From Sporobolomyces roseus (taxonomy: Eukaryota; Basidiomycota; Microbotryomycetes; Sporidiobolales; Sporidiobolaceae), in assembly GCA_016617785.1 (NCBI GenBank), contig JADILM010000003.1, positions 2,170,001 through 2,234,000 on the forward strand: a DNA stretch of 64,000 nt, given 5' to 3'. The notes beneath the pieces were generated by a model, which made no database searches, was not told the origin of the DNA, and saw only the letters and a program-made list of their open reading frames with translations. Below, in pieces: positions 1-11,600 of the stretch. Position numbers and translations under genes: made by a program. Each line of letters starts with the position of its first letter. Position 1 is the first letter of the stretch.

Positions 1-692
1 GAGATCGCTCGCTCTTCGCGTGAGTTTTTGTTCTTCTCTCGTTCGAGTCTGCGGAAGGAATGAAGAAACTCGTCGTTTTTTTCGTAGATCTCGAAGCGCT
101 TTGAAGGAATGCTCATCATGATCGAATACGACTCCAATGACTCCGTTCCCGACCTCCAAAGATTGACGATTCGAGGCGACATGGAGATAGATGATCTAGG
201 ATTCGCTCCAACTCCGAGACCACACACTCAAACTCGCCCATCTCGCCCTCGAACAGACACGACCCGCGTAACTGGGCTTCATACATCACTCCTCCGGTGG
301 GATTGACCAGATCACAACTCTCGCTATCAAAGACTCAGGGGAGACAAGGTATCTCGGAAGAACTTCAGCTCGTGTACATCTCAGCAAACTTTGCAACCTT
401 CGACACCTCTCTCTCGACGTCAAAACTCATATCGAGCCAGATCTGCTCCTAGTGGAGGCTCTGCACTTGGAGGCTCTGCACTTGGAGGCACTGCGTCTAT
501 CCTTCAAAATGCTAATCGACGAGCCAGATTTGAAGCGACTATTGGATGAGATCGTGAGGGGGCGAGATCGGAGGACTCAAAGTCGATAGGATCGTCATGT
601 ATGGTCATGAGCTGGAACGGGTAACGGGAACCGGATTCGAACCGAGGTGTGATCGTGAGTCACCTCCTTTCGAGGATTTCGATGCGAGATAG
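1..692 (+). pseudogene. Decayed F-box/LRR-like paralog (3' part)
   Basis: Matches the C-terminal half of the intact F-box-like paralogs downstream, but only by switching frame. One frame reads VPDLQRLTIRG near 145-175, another reads LKLAHLAL near 225-250, and a long stretch from about 300 reads as leucine-rich repeat. The last part (KVDRIVMYG ... PPFEDFDAR, stop at 690-692) is in a different frame from the preceding RLLDEIVRGRD. In-frame stops separate the segments, so at least two indels are needed. The end motif PPFEDFDAR is the family hallmark (PPFEDFDGR in the copy ending at 4209). The gene start lies outside the window. A rarely spliced functional gene cannot be fully excluded, but no intron set I tried restores the frame. 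Confidence 0.6.
455..499 (+). repeat. 15-bp tandem repeat, about three units
   Basis: The unit GAGGCTCTGCACTTG occurs twice exactly (455-469, 470-484) and a third time with changes (485-499). In the LRR reading frame it repeats LHLEA, so it looks like a small in-frame slippage expansion inside the F-box-like remnant. Confidence 0.8.
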
Positions 693-908
693 TAGAGTTC
701 TGTGAGTTCTGTCGCTCTTCCATCATCTCATTGCTCTCGAGCTGATGAGCTCGCTTGTTAGAGCAGCTGTAGCTTTTGTCAACCGAACGAAGCCTCGCAA
801 AGCATGCCTCGTTTCCTCCGCTTCTCTCGTTCGACTCCTCACATTTCCGCTTCTCGAAATTCCGTTCTCACGCTCGCTGTCAATTTAACAATCAATCTCA
901 ATCAGCCT

Positions 909-945
909 CCCGTCGTCGTCGTCGCTTCGGACTTACCGCGGACCT
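909..945 (+). repeat. 37-bp segment duplicated upstream of two F-box-like genes
   Basis: This stretch, beginning with four CGT/CGTC units and ending TTACCGCGGACCT, recurs at 4459-4495 with one visible mismatch. Each copy lies about 230-250 bp upstream of the start codon of an F-box-like paralog (1161 and 4732). It is therefore probably part of the duplicated promoter or 5' UTR, either retained by recent duplication or kept by selection as a regulatory element. Confidence 0.7.
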
Positions 946-1160
946 TTGAACGGGAGTTGGCAAGAATTACGAATCGTCTCTTTCTTCCCCCACCTCACTC
1001 GCAAGGTGATTCTCGCTACCTTTCACAAGGCAGGATCAAACGGATACCTTACCCCGACGTTGCAACATCGTGCGTTCTCCCCCGATCTCTCTGCAGATCG
1101 AGTCTCGCTGACTGACCGACGCGTTCCCAGGTTTCCCTTTAGACGCGAATCAGTTCTACC

Positions 1161-2463
1161 ATGTCCACAAGCCCTCATCTACAACTCTCCACACTTCCTC
1201 GCCCTCACGACTTTATGCCCTCACTCGACAACGTTGTCTCATCTACTTCGGTTCTTTCCCTCGGTTCCTCTACCCAATCTCCTCCCGATTCACCTATTCT
1301 ACCTATGTCACTCGCCAGTCGTCTCCCGCCCGAGCTTCTCCTCGACATCTTCTCCTTCGTCAGCAGTCCGCCTTCCTATAACTACCAGGACTATCTAGAA
1401 CGTAACCGAAACCTTAAGGCGTTCGCAGTTGTACACAAGACTTGGCTGTTGCCTGCGCAGGGAGTTCTGCGGGAGGAAGTACATTTTGGAGGCGCTGACG
1501 GAGAATGGTTCAACGACGAAGACCTTGAGAGGATCACCGACCTGCTCTCCAAACGCAAAGATCACGGAACGAAGTATTTGATAGTCGGTGCACACCTCAG
1601 TAATCTGGTAGACAAGACGGGCTATGAAGTATGGAGTCAAGTACGCTACATGAAGCTCTGGAGAAGCAGCAGAAACGACGATCATCTCACGACATGGTTG
1701 AGCGATTTCGCCGGGTTCCCAAGTGAGTCTCTCCCCGCCAAATTCCTGAAGGCCATTGACTGTAGCTTTGCATTGCATAGATCTGCAAGAGCTACATCTC
1801 CACGTGTTATGCCTCTCCAGTCGCTCCTTGCGTTTCAACCCGTCTCACCTTGACCTACGCTTCCCGCATCTTCGTCGCATCACGTTCGGAGATGGAATCG
1901 GTATTGAAGACTTATGGCGATCAGAGGACGGTGAGGCGCCTCGGGAGGGAGAGGTCGCAGCGCTCGTTCCGATCACTCACAGGCTCTTCTCGCCCGCAAA
2001 CATACCTAATCTTGTGCACATGGCTCTGGACACATCCGTCATGGACCTGTCGACATTCATGATCTTGCTTGCTAAAGTTCTACCGCAAATCACTAGTCTC
2101 GCCATTGGTAGCGACTATATGAACGCTTCAAACTTCTTTCGCGAGAAATTGCCCGACACTTTGCGCCACCTCTCCATCCATACCCTAGACAACAACCCCT
2201 TCGACTTATTTCCGCATAATCAACTGGACCTTGAATCATTGCATTTGTCGACTCGGAGGATTGGGGATGACAAGGAGGTGCTCTCGCGTTTGATCAAAGT
2301 CGCGAAAGGCGAAGATCCAAAGTATCGAATCAGGAGGATTGTCATCTACGGGAAGAAAAGTGACATGGAGATAAAGTACAACGACCTGGTACATGACTTG
2401 GATGCATTCGAATGGCGGGAGGATCGAGACAGACCAAGTTTCGATGATTTCGATGGTCGATAA
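1161..2463 (+). CDS. F-box/LRR-like protein, copy 2
   Basis: Exons 1161-1722 and 1781-2463, 414 aa. The N-terminus carries an F-box-like LPPELLLDIFSF segment. The rest is leucine-rich (LQELHLHVL, LRHLSIHTL, LESLHLSTR) and ends RPSFDDFDGR. Proteins of this build usually serve as substrate adaptors of SCF ubiquitin ligases; that role is inferred, since the F-box match is short and degenerate. The single phase-1 intron (aa|GTGAGT..ATAG) falls at the same place as in the paralogs at 3107 and 4732. The ATG at 1161 has A at -3. The in-frame ATG at 1305 would place the F-box seven residues from the start, as in the paralogs, and is the main alternative (366 aa). Confidence 0.75.
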
Positions 2464-3106
2464 GCTTAGAATTCCGTTCGTCTCGCTCCCTATTCGCTCG
2501 TCTCTTTCTTCGCTGATACCGATCCTATGTACCTCGACAGCTAGATAGCTAGATAGCGCTTTCAATAATGCCTAGATCTACTTTGTATCTCTCTTGCGAA
2601 ACTCGAGTTTTGTTTTCTCACTCGCTACCTCCTTCTTTCTACTTCTTTCTATCTCGAAATAAACAGACTCGTACAATCAGGTTTCCTTCGCTTCTCTCCG
2701 GTTGAGACTCGATTGCATGAGCAGCGATTGCCGATAAGCCAAACCTTGCGAAGAATCTCCCTTTCTCTCCTTCGTCTCACCTTTCGCTCCCTTTCGTAGC
2801 CCGCCAGTCTTCTCAATACTCAGCCTGTCCTACTCCCAGCGCAGAACGGTCCTCGATATCTCGATTCATCAATCTATATTTCCCGCAACTCGCTCTCACT
2901 CCTTTCACTCTCACTCTCTCGCAAACAGCCTCACAGAGCACCAATAGAGCAGCAGAACAATCTCTAACTCAACAGCAACTGATCGACCTGCCTACTAGTC
3001 CTTCTCCCTCTCTGCTTTCCCTTCTCACTTCTCCCATCTCCCATCTCCTTCCACTCTTCCGACACCTCACTAGCAACCTCAGAATTGCCTCCATTCCACT
3101 TCAGTG

Positions 3107-4209
3107 ATGTCTATCCTTGATCTCCCGCCAGAAATGCTCCTCAATATCTTCGACCAAGCTATTCCCGTTCCTCCCTCCCTCGAACATGAAGATTACTTCC
3201 AACGCGCTCGGATTCTCCTCTCCTTCGCACTCGTCCATTCTCAGTGGACTCGTGTAGCGCAAGAGATACTGCGACGGGAAGTATGGTTAGGCGATATGAC
3301 GTTCAGGGATGAACAATTGGAGCGACACTGTCAACAACTCATGAGGACGGTGGAAGGAGGGAGAACGTTGTACATATCAGTGGATGGTGATATCGAGGCC
3401 TTGCTGAGGACGACTACTCTCGAAAGGTGGAAAGATGTCATCTACCTGAGGAATCGACCCATGTATCACTTTCGCAATTCGACTAGATTCGAAACCTTTG
3501 CACAATTCCCGAGTGAGCATCTGTTCCCCTCACTCTTCACGGACTACATCTGATCATGATAGTCCTTGCTGCAGATTTGGAGACTCTACATCTCTCAATG
3601 GCAATCTTCTCGTTCGACCGATCCAACCTCTTCCTCGAACCCTCTTTCACTAAACTTCGCCGCCTAGTCTTCTCCTCTCGACCAGTGATTCGAGGCCAGA
3701 TCGAAGCGATTCAAGGATTACTCTCTCCGATTCACATGCCGAATCTCACTCATCTCGCTATCGCAAGTCCCGAATCCGCCTCTTCTGGTCCAGCTGAGCT
3801 CTTCGGTCACATTCTACCCCAGATCACGACTCTTGCACTATCAGACATCACCATGGACTACTCGGATTCAGCTCTCTTCCGATTGATCGGTCAATGTTCG
3901 AAACTCAAACACCTCTCACTCGCTATCGAATCCGACGATCTCGAGGCCCTCCTATTCACGGATGCCGCTGGGATGCAGCTCGAGTCATTACACATGCCTC
4001 CATTCGCTATTGGCGACTCTGCTACGTTCCTACCTCGATTGATCGCACTCGCCAAGGGAGAACCGGAAACGATCAGGGTGAAGAGGGTTGTGTTTTACGA
4101 GGAGGAAGAAAGCTTGTCAGCGAGCAGACCTTATATGATCGATAGTGAGGTCTTTGAGTGGAGGAACGATCGAGATGTACCTCCATTTGAGGATTTCGAC
4201 GGGAGATAG
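3107..4209 (+). CDS. F-box/LRR-like protein, copy 3
   Basis: Exons 3107-3512 and 3575-4209, 346 aa. It starts at the ATG giving MSILDLPPEMLLNIFDQ, so the F-box-like motif is at the very N-terminus. LRR-like segments follow (LETLHLSMAIFS, LTHLAIASP, LKHLSLAIES, LESLHMPPFA) and the conserved tail is VPPFEDFDGR. The intron is phase 1, and the splice joins FAQFP to NLETLHL exactly as in the other copies. This is the cleanest of the four tandem copies. A role as a ubiquitin-ligase adaptor is inferred from the F-box+LRR plan; no partner or substrate can be read from the sequence. Confidence 0.8.
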
Positions 4210-4458
4210 AGAACGAGGACAAGTTGGATGAGTAAGTGTCTCTCTCGATCTGCCCTTTCCGGAGTCGGCTGATTGATCACCTCGCTAATGTAGGTAGCTG
4301 AGCAGTCATATATTGTCTTCAGCAACGAGAGCCGATGAACTCGCAAAGAATCGACCTTACGAAACCCTTTTCTTCGCCCGCTCGCTCTCAGAATCCTCGT
4401 TTCGCAAATCGCTCTGCTCTCTGTCTTATGGCGTGGATCAAGCTTGATCTCAAGACTC

Positions 4459-4495
4459 GCCGTCGTCGTCGTCGCTTCGGAATTACCGCGGACCT
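4459..4495 (+). repeat. Second copy of the 37-bp upstream segment
   Basis: Near-identical to 909-945. The sequences on either side differ much more, so this is the best-conserved part of the two upstream regions. Confidence 0.7.
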
Positions 4496-4731
4496 CCCTC
4501 GATTCTCGCTCCCTTCGCTTCTCGCTCTTGCTCTCTGCTCTTCCTTCCCTCAAACTTGACTCGAGTCTGAGGTGTGGAGGAAGCTGCTTACCGCCTCCGT
4601 CAGCATCGCATTCGGACCTCGTTAGTTCTCTCGTTTGCTCTTCTCCCTTCTGATCCCGCTGACTCCTCTCAAACGCCTTTCTCAGGTATCCCTTCCAGCT
4701 CTCGCCCATCTCGCTCACATTCTCTCTCACG

Positions 4732-5873
4732 ATGTCTACCGCTCCCACTCTGCCTCCCGAGCTCCTACTCGACATCTTCTCCCTCTCTATCCCAGAATCT
4801 CCGACTCGAATCCGTTCAGATTACCTCACTAGGCAACGAACGCTTGACGCCTTTTCTCTCGTTCATCGTTCATGGACTCGACTAGCTCGAGCAAAGCTAC
4901 AAGAGGAAATTTGGGTCGACTGGCTGTCCCGATTTGAGACGAGGAGGAGAGGAAGATCGAAGGGCAACGGGATTCGAGGGACCAAGTTCTTGACGGTGGG
5001 AGAAGCTTATGAGTCGGTGATGACGGCTCCTATAGTGGTAGATGGATGGGCTGGACTCACGTTTTTGCGATATTTGCCAAAGTCTGATGATGCTACGGTA
5101 CAACTAGCCGACTTTGCTCGACTACCTAGTAAGTGTCTCTTGATCTTGTGCATTTGGGCATGGAAAGCCTGAGCTCATCAGCGGTGTTGTACAGATCTCA
5201 GGACTCTCCAACTTGACGGCGGATCGTTCGTAGTCTCCAAAAGCGACGTCGAGTTCTCCTGTCCCAGCCTCGAACGCCTTACTTTCGGGGGAACACTCAA
5301 ATTCAGCTCCTTTCGCTGCGACCTAGCCTATCAAGTAGCACTCAGCTCGAAGCGCCTTCCGAAACTGGTCAATCTTTCGCTCGATATCGATTCAATCTCT
5401 GGCGTTCCGACAGAAGTTTTCGCCAACATCCTCTTTCAACTCGAAACCCTAGCTCTTTCGGATCGTCACTACCGCCTGGAGCACAACCTATCAAATCGTC
5501 ACCGCCTCCCGACCCACAACCGATCAATAGAAATGCTAGGCTACGCCCGCAACCTCAAGCACTTGGCCCTTCCGATCGCTTTCGATGCGACTTCGCTCCT
5601 AGAGGATCACAACTTCAAGGTCAGTCTGGAACACTTCATCTGCCGATCAAAGCGCGGCCTCTTTCGACGGTCGACCGTGTGTGGCGCGACTCTACGAGAA
5701 CTTGGTTGATGGACAGTCTGAAAGGAAGGAAAGAAAACGTTAAGATAGACAAGGTCGTCATCTACGGGTCAAAGAAGGAGGTCATTGAACGATGGCCAGG
5801 GATTGAATTGGATCTCTTCAATTGGGAGGAGGATTGGATGCGAGCACCGTTCGAGAAGTTTGACGGAAAGTAA
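4732..5873 (+). pseudogene. F-box/LRR-like protein, copy 4, frameshifted
   Basis: Exon 1 is 4732-5128 (MSTAPTLPPELLLDIFSL at the start) and exon 2 starts at 5195, with the same phase-1 intron as the paralogs. Exon 2 stays open to a stop near 5709, but paralog-like sequence moves to another frame around 5595-5610: TLHLPIKARPLS, then KIDKVVIYG and the tail RAPFEKFDGK ending at 5873. No intron with acceptable sites repairs this, so a one-base indel is the simplest reading. It may be a recent pseudogene or an assembly error. If real, the truncated product would lack the conserved C-terminal tail. Confidence 0.65.
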
Positions 5874-6247
5874 AGAGAATGGGTAGACAACTTTGCGATT
5901 TTGTGTTTTGCGTTTTCTTTTTTTTTTTGTAACGACTCTCTTGCACAATTTCAGCGCCGATGCTACACAAAGGTACTTCACGACGCTCGCTAGCACTTGG
6001 CCTGGAACTGGCTCTTTGCGACTCTACACTTCATCGAGAAACCTCTTTCTCGACCGCTACGCTCGTCTCTCACGACCTCGTAAAGCGCTTTCGTCCTTCC
6101 TCGTTCGCCCATACCGACTCGAGAGCCTATTGGAATCCGTCTAGTCGAGCTTTGAAGTCATTCAACGAGGTTGACTTTCGCTCCTCCTTGCGAAATTCCC
6201 TTTCCTTTCCCACTTTTCACTCAACTTTGTCACTTGACACGATCAAG

Positions 6248-8188
6248 ATGCAAACGATCAAATCACGGCTCAAAGAGTCCTACACACCAGCAACTTGTCC
6301 ACACTGTCAAACAGCTATCGAGTACCTCCCTCCTCAACTCAGTTCATCCGATGATGCCTTTCAAGTCGAATGCGCCAAATGCAACCAAACTTGGATCATT
6401 CGACCACCGAAACCGAAAGGCAAGAAAGGCAGAACTATTGGAAGCGGTCAGTCTATTCCCTGTGAAGCGTACCGGTGGATTGAGAGCTCATTGAACTTGA
6501 ATGTGAATTGAAACAGATGAAAGACCGATAGACACTTCCTACTACGATGTGAGCGCCTCTCTAGCTCTTCTTGAACTGTACTGACTAGCGTCCCATACAG
6601 CTCTTGGGACTGCCTGTGACTTGCTCGACTGATGAGATCAAGAAAGCCTATCGTCGTCTGGTCCGCTCCTTCCTCTCTCCTATCTGTGCTGAGCTAGAAA
6701 GCTAACAATGACTAGTACAGGCGATCAAAAACCATCCGGACAAGAACCCAGACGATCCTTCAGCAGCCGATAGATTCAAGGAAATCGCAGTCGCTTACAC
6801 AACTCTCTCTGATCCTGGTCTACGACACACTTACAACGAGTTTGGAAAGAGCAAGAATAATGGTGGAGATGCGGATGCGATGGTTGATCCAGAAGCTATC
6901 TTTTCAACCCTGTTTGGAGGTCAGTTCATTCTCCTAAAATCAGCTTCAAATCGCTCCAATAGCTGATCGTAGGAATACTCGGACAGGTGAACGATTCCAA
7001 GATATCATTGGGACTATCTCTTTGGGAAGCGAGATGAAATCAGCTATGCAGGAAGTTGAAGAAGACGAAGAGGAAGAACCTACACCAGCGGCTTCAACCT
7101 CGACTTCCGCTTCAAACGGTACATCATCATCCAGCACGACAGTATCTACCTCTTCGACGAAACCTGCGAAACCCGCTCTATCACCCGAACAGCAAGCGAT
7201 CGCAGACAAGAAGAAAGCGCAGAAAGAAGAACAGGAACGGAAATTGGCTGAGGAGAAGGCGAAGGTCAGGGAACAGAGAGTGAAAGCGTTGAGCGTCAAA
7301 CTGAGAGACAAATTGGCGCTGTTCAGTGAACAGGCTGTAGGGGAGGAGGATAAACAGATTGCGGATGGAGGTGAGTTCGCGAGAATCCTTTTGAACGTCT
7401 TTGCTTTGACTGACGTTTCCACATCTCGTCGAGACATAGTGCGAACAATGTGGTCTATTGAAGCAGAGGAACTGAAGAAGGAGTCTTACGGAGTCGAGTT
7501 ACTTCACACCGTCGGTTTCGTTTACCAATCGAAATCAAAGTCAGTCGCTCTTCCATTTTAAGTCCCGCTCGCATCACTGACCAGTAGACTATCAGACACT
7601 TCCTGGCATCAACCGGACCGATCCCATTCGGAGTAGGAGGATGGTTTCATTCAGCGAAATCCACCGCACACATCTTCAACCAGACAGTTTCGACTGTCCG
7701 ATCCGCCTATGCGCTCAAAGATGTCTTTGAGGCAATTCAGAAAGCTGAAGAGAGTGGCGTGAGTGTCGAGGAGAGGAAGAAGTTGGAGGATAAAGCGGCT
7801 CAAATGGTTAGTTCCAACTTATCTTTACTCGATCTGAAACTCGAAACTGATGATCTTTCCGTCTTTGCCTTCACTTCAGGGCTTACACGCTCTATTCAAG
7901 GTACATATCCATCTCTCGCCTTCCTCTATCCCCTCGTATTGACGTCCCCCCCTTCTCTCTTTGCAGGGTGCCAAACTCGAGGTAGAATCCGTGATCCGAG
8001 AAGTTTGCGATCGAGTCCTTTCTCCCTCAGGAGTCGAGGATACCCTCAGCGGCACACCATCAACCAAAGTGTCCCTCGCGAGTCTTCGGAAACGAGCGGT
8101 CGCATTGGGGATACTCGGAGATGTGTTCGCTGAGGTCGTCAAGGACCCGGGACAAGAGAGTCCGTTAGGTCCAGGATTCGGTATCTAA
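6248..8188 (+). CDS. J-domain co-chaperone with DnaJ-X domain (Caj1/Djp1 type)
   Basis: Nine exons: 6248-6446, 6517-6548, 6601-6660, 6721-6919, 6987-7370, 7440-7539, 7596-7806, 7880-7900, 7967-8188; 475 aa. The N-terminus has a CxxC..CxxC zinc-ribbon-like module (CPHCQ...CAKCN). A J-domain follows at about residues 72-135, with YYDLLGLPV, the catalytic HPD in KNHPDKNPDD, and YTTLSDPGLR. It recruits and stimulates Hsp70. A Glu- and Ala/Lys-rich linker leads to the DnaJ-X region (VELLHTVGFVYQSKSKHFLAS, FGVGGWFHS). Yeast proteins with this plan act in peroxisomal import or general folding; which applies here is not visible. The donor after exon 3 (GTCCGC) is weak, and exon 8 is only 21 nt. The upstream in-frame extension to 5960 looks like 5' UTR. 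Confidence 0.88.
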
Positions 8189-8666
8189 GCGATTGGATAC
8201 ATGCTATAGAAGGGAATGAAGCAATTTTCGAATGTAGAATCCGTTTCGACGTGTTTTGTAGTTTACTTAGTTTGATTTTATTGGTAATTCTCGTCTCTAT
8301 CATCTCGCACTCTCAGAGATCAGCACGGAGAGTGAGAAGGAGAGTGAGACGACACAATGAGATAGCTTTGCTGATTACGAAACGAAGAAAGAAACGAAGC
8401 ACTGTCTACTGATGATTAGGGAAGAGAATCAACCACAAGAGAAGAAGCGATTATGTGCATAGAAGAGAAGTAGAAGAGTGTAGATGTAGAGTGAGGAAAG
8501 GGAACGAAAAATGGTCGATAAAGAAAGATTAGAGGGGTTGAGATGAGGAGTAGCGGGGTAGTAGTAGCGATTAAGGGGGAAGGAACGCGAATAATAACGA
8601 AAAGAGGTATGTACTGAGGTGGAGAGAAAGGGGGTTTGTCGAATTCAAAGATGCGAAGAGAGGAAT
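8189..8666. other. Convergent intergenic region
   Basis: Lies between the 3' ends of the DnaJ gene (+) and the KIN1 gene (-). The + strand is strongly purine-rich (GAGA/GAAG runs). No coding potential was seen; it presumably holds both 3' UTRs. Confidence 0.6.
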
Positions 8667-11600
8667 CTAGAGTTTTAGTTCTTGCAAGATTCGTTTTACT
8701 GTTGATAAGAGCAGAACCTCGTCAGCTCGTTCGCTCAATAGTCGTATAGAGAGAAACGTACCGAGAGTGAGATAAGCGTTTCCACTAATCCTTCTGAACT
8801 GAATCCCATGGAAACCCGGAAGTAGAGGCATTTTCACGATGAAGATTTCGAACCTGACGATCATATCGTTCGAAACTGCTGCACTATTCTGATTCGGACC
8901 TCCTTCATTCGATGAATGATTGCCTTCGAATCGAGCTCCTCCAGTTTGAGGTGGAGAGTTGCCGTCTGCGTTTTGGGAGATTGGAGAAACGGGAGTGAAG
9001 GAAGATGAAGATTGAGTACGAGCTCTTGCAGCTGATGATTGTGGTGCTGAAGTACCGTCCGTGACGATTCTCAGGGAAGATTGAGAGTCCTCCAATCCAG
9101 TCGTCGTATCGTCTTGAGACTGAACTTCACCGTCTTTCTTCGACAACAGTAATTTACTCGCTCTTCTCTTGATCGTCGTCTTCTCCTTCTTCTCCTTTCC
9201 TCCTCCTCCTCCTCCAGCATTTCCAAAGCTCGAAAGATCGATCGAAGGTACATGAGCGCACTCGAACCCGTTCTTGACATCTCGATGTTGAACTCCTAAT
9301 CGATCCAACACTTTGATGAGATCCGCTCGTAACGTCGCTACTGGTTTCGTCGTCGTTGTAGAAACCGAGAAGAGTCCTTTGAGCCAAACTGGTTTCGCTG
9401 ATGATTCGGAAGCGTCTTTGCCAGAGGAAGATCGAGAGGGAGTTCGTCCAATGAATCCAACTTCAGTTTGACCAGAACCAGTTCCTCCTCCTCCTCCTCC
9501 TTCGAGTTGTCGAGATTGACCATTCGAGGAAGTAGTAGGTGCTACAGCTGAATCGGCAAGTTCCTCCTCTTCGACATTGTCAAACATTCCAGCAATATCG
9601 TTTGAAGTTCCAGGTCTCGATGGAGGCTGAGAAGAGTTCAAACTTGCTTGTCTCCTCCTCTCGAAGAATCCAGTTCCACTTCTTCCGACGGATGAAGATT
9701 CGCCTTGTTGAGCCATCGTACCTCCTCCTCCGTTGACTCCATTGATTTCGTTCGAACCCCTCATCAGACTCGTAGCACCCATCGAAACTCCTCGTTGATG
9801 TCGACTCGGCGAGATTTCACCGACTGTAGAAGCTCGTGTCACAGGTTTCCCATTCGGTGGTGAAGCCAAAGGTACGTCTGAACCACTCGAAGGTAACCTC
9901 GTCACTGGTGGTCGAAGGGTCGAAGGAGTCGGAGTAGAGGATTCCGTAACTTGAGGTAGAGGGGAAGCGGCAGTTTTGTTCGATGCTCGATGTCCCGACA
10001 TTCCTCCTACACTCGCTCTCGATCGATGTCCCTTCCCAGATTCAGGTGATGATCGTCCAAGTAACGATCCGAACCGTCTTGCGAATCCTCCAGAACTTGT
10101 CGAAGAGGATAGAGGAACGTCTTCGGAAGAGGGAGGTTGACCGGTCGATTCCGATAATCGTTCTCGTTCTGAAGGACTCAACATGAGTGACATTCGATTC
10201 GAAGTTGACGCTTTCGTTCGTTCTCGGGGTGAAGGTGAAGTAGGAGGTTCTCCATAAGAAGATTGTTGTTGAGGTTGACGGAAAGACGGGATAGCGGGAG
10301 AATTGGGAGCAGAGGTAGGAAGGGTCGAGGGTTGTCGTGAGTGGGAAGAGACGGAAGTACGAGGCATTTGAGGAGCGGTAGAAGGATGAGGAGCGAATTC
10401 TTCCCCTGTGGCTCTTTGCCGAGGTTGAGGAGTCATGGGAACGAGGGGGGAAGCTACTGGAGGTCTTGCTAATTCTGGAGATGCGACGAGAGCGGGGGAA
10501 GTGATGGTTGATCCAGCTTGATAAGCTTGTGCAGGAGCTGGAGGTGGTGGTGGTCCAGTGAGGGAAATCGTACTTGAAGCGAATACACCGGGTCCCCAAA
10601 TCCTCTCCCGTTCAATCTTCTCCTTGACCAAGTAATAAATCGACAACAACGGATGAAACCCTCTTGTCGGATCCAACTGATCTGGTCTCGGAGATCCACC
10701 GGCCATTCCTCCAGCTCCAAAGAATCCAGGACTAACTCCATTCCCATTCCCATTCCCTCCTTCTCCCTCATTGTCCAATTTCGAAGGTGCGTTCGTACCT
10801 GCGAAAGCCGCGTTGAAACCTCCCGCCAACTTCTTCCCATAAAACCCTAATCCACTAAACCTTTTATTCGTAGGACTCCTCTTGATATCCTTCCCATCAA
10901 CTCTCATACTAGGTCTCTCAACTTCCTCCCTCTCACCACTGAAACTCCCCCTCCCACCTTCTTTCCCAACTTCCCTAGATCTCTTGATTTCCCAACTCCT
11001 CACCGCAGCTCTGTACAACTCGGATTGTAACACCTCGGACAAATTCCCTTCGATTTCTTCTTTCGTTCCAAACTCGAACCCAGTCATCCCTCTAATCACT
11101 TCCTGGTCGAGTTCCCCAAATTTGAGCGGAGTTCGAGAAGGGATGTGTGCGGCGGGAGGTCCCGTGAATCCTTTGACGACCCAAGGATGAGAGAGGACTT
11201 CTTGTAAGGACGCTCGTTGAGATGGTACAGTTACCAACATCCTCGATAACAAATGTTTACATTCTACGGAGAGATTCTCGCTTCCAATCAGCCGCCGGCA
11301 CCTTTGAGAGATTTGGAAAAAGTGAGAGAAAGTGCGTACCAGCAGATAACCAACTAGGATATTCAACTTGACCTCTTTTGATTTTCGCATGCAAAGCCGG
11401 CATACTCTGATCATCGAAAGGTACTTTCCCACACACCAACACATAAAGTACTATCCCAAAACTCCAAACATCGACTTCTGGTCCCGTGTAAGGTTTCGCA
11501 TTCAATAATTCTGGAGCTGCGAAATACAAACTTCCACAGAATGTCGATAGGTGAGATAAGGGGGAGTAGAGGTTGGATAATCCGAAATCTATAATCTTGA

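Noticed and set aside
804..1115. Peptide VVVVASDLPRT encoded by the duplicated 37-bp block, also VVVVASELPRT at 4468
   Set aside because: Both ORFs diverge completely on either side of the block and have no connection to the F-box-like exons, so conservation at the DNA level is more likely than coding.
5960..6247. In-frame N-terminal extension of the DnaJ protein
   Set aside because: The added residues are Ser/Arg/Leu-rich with no motif and sit in a CT-rich leader; MQTIKSRL at 6248 fits the start of the zinc-ribbon module better.
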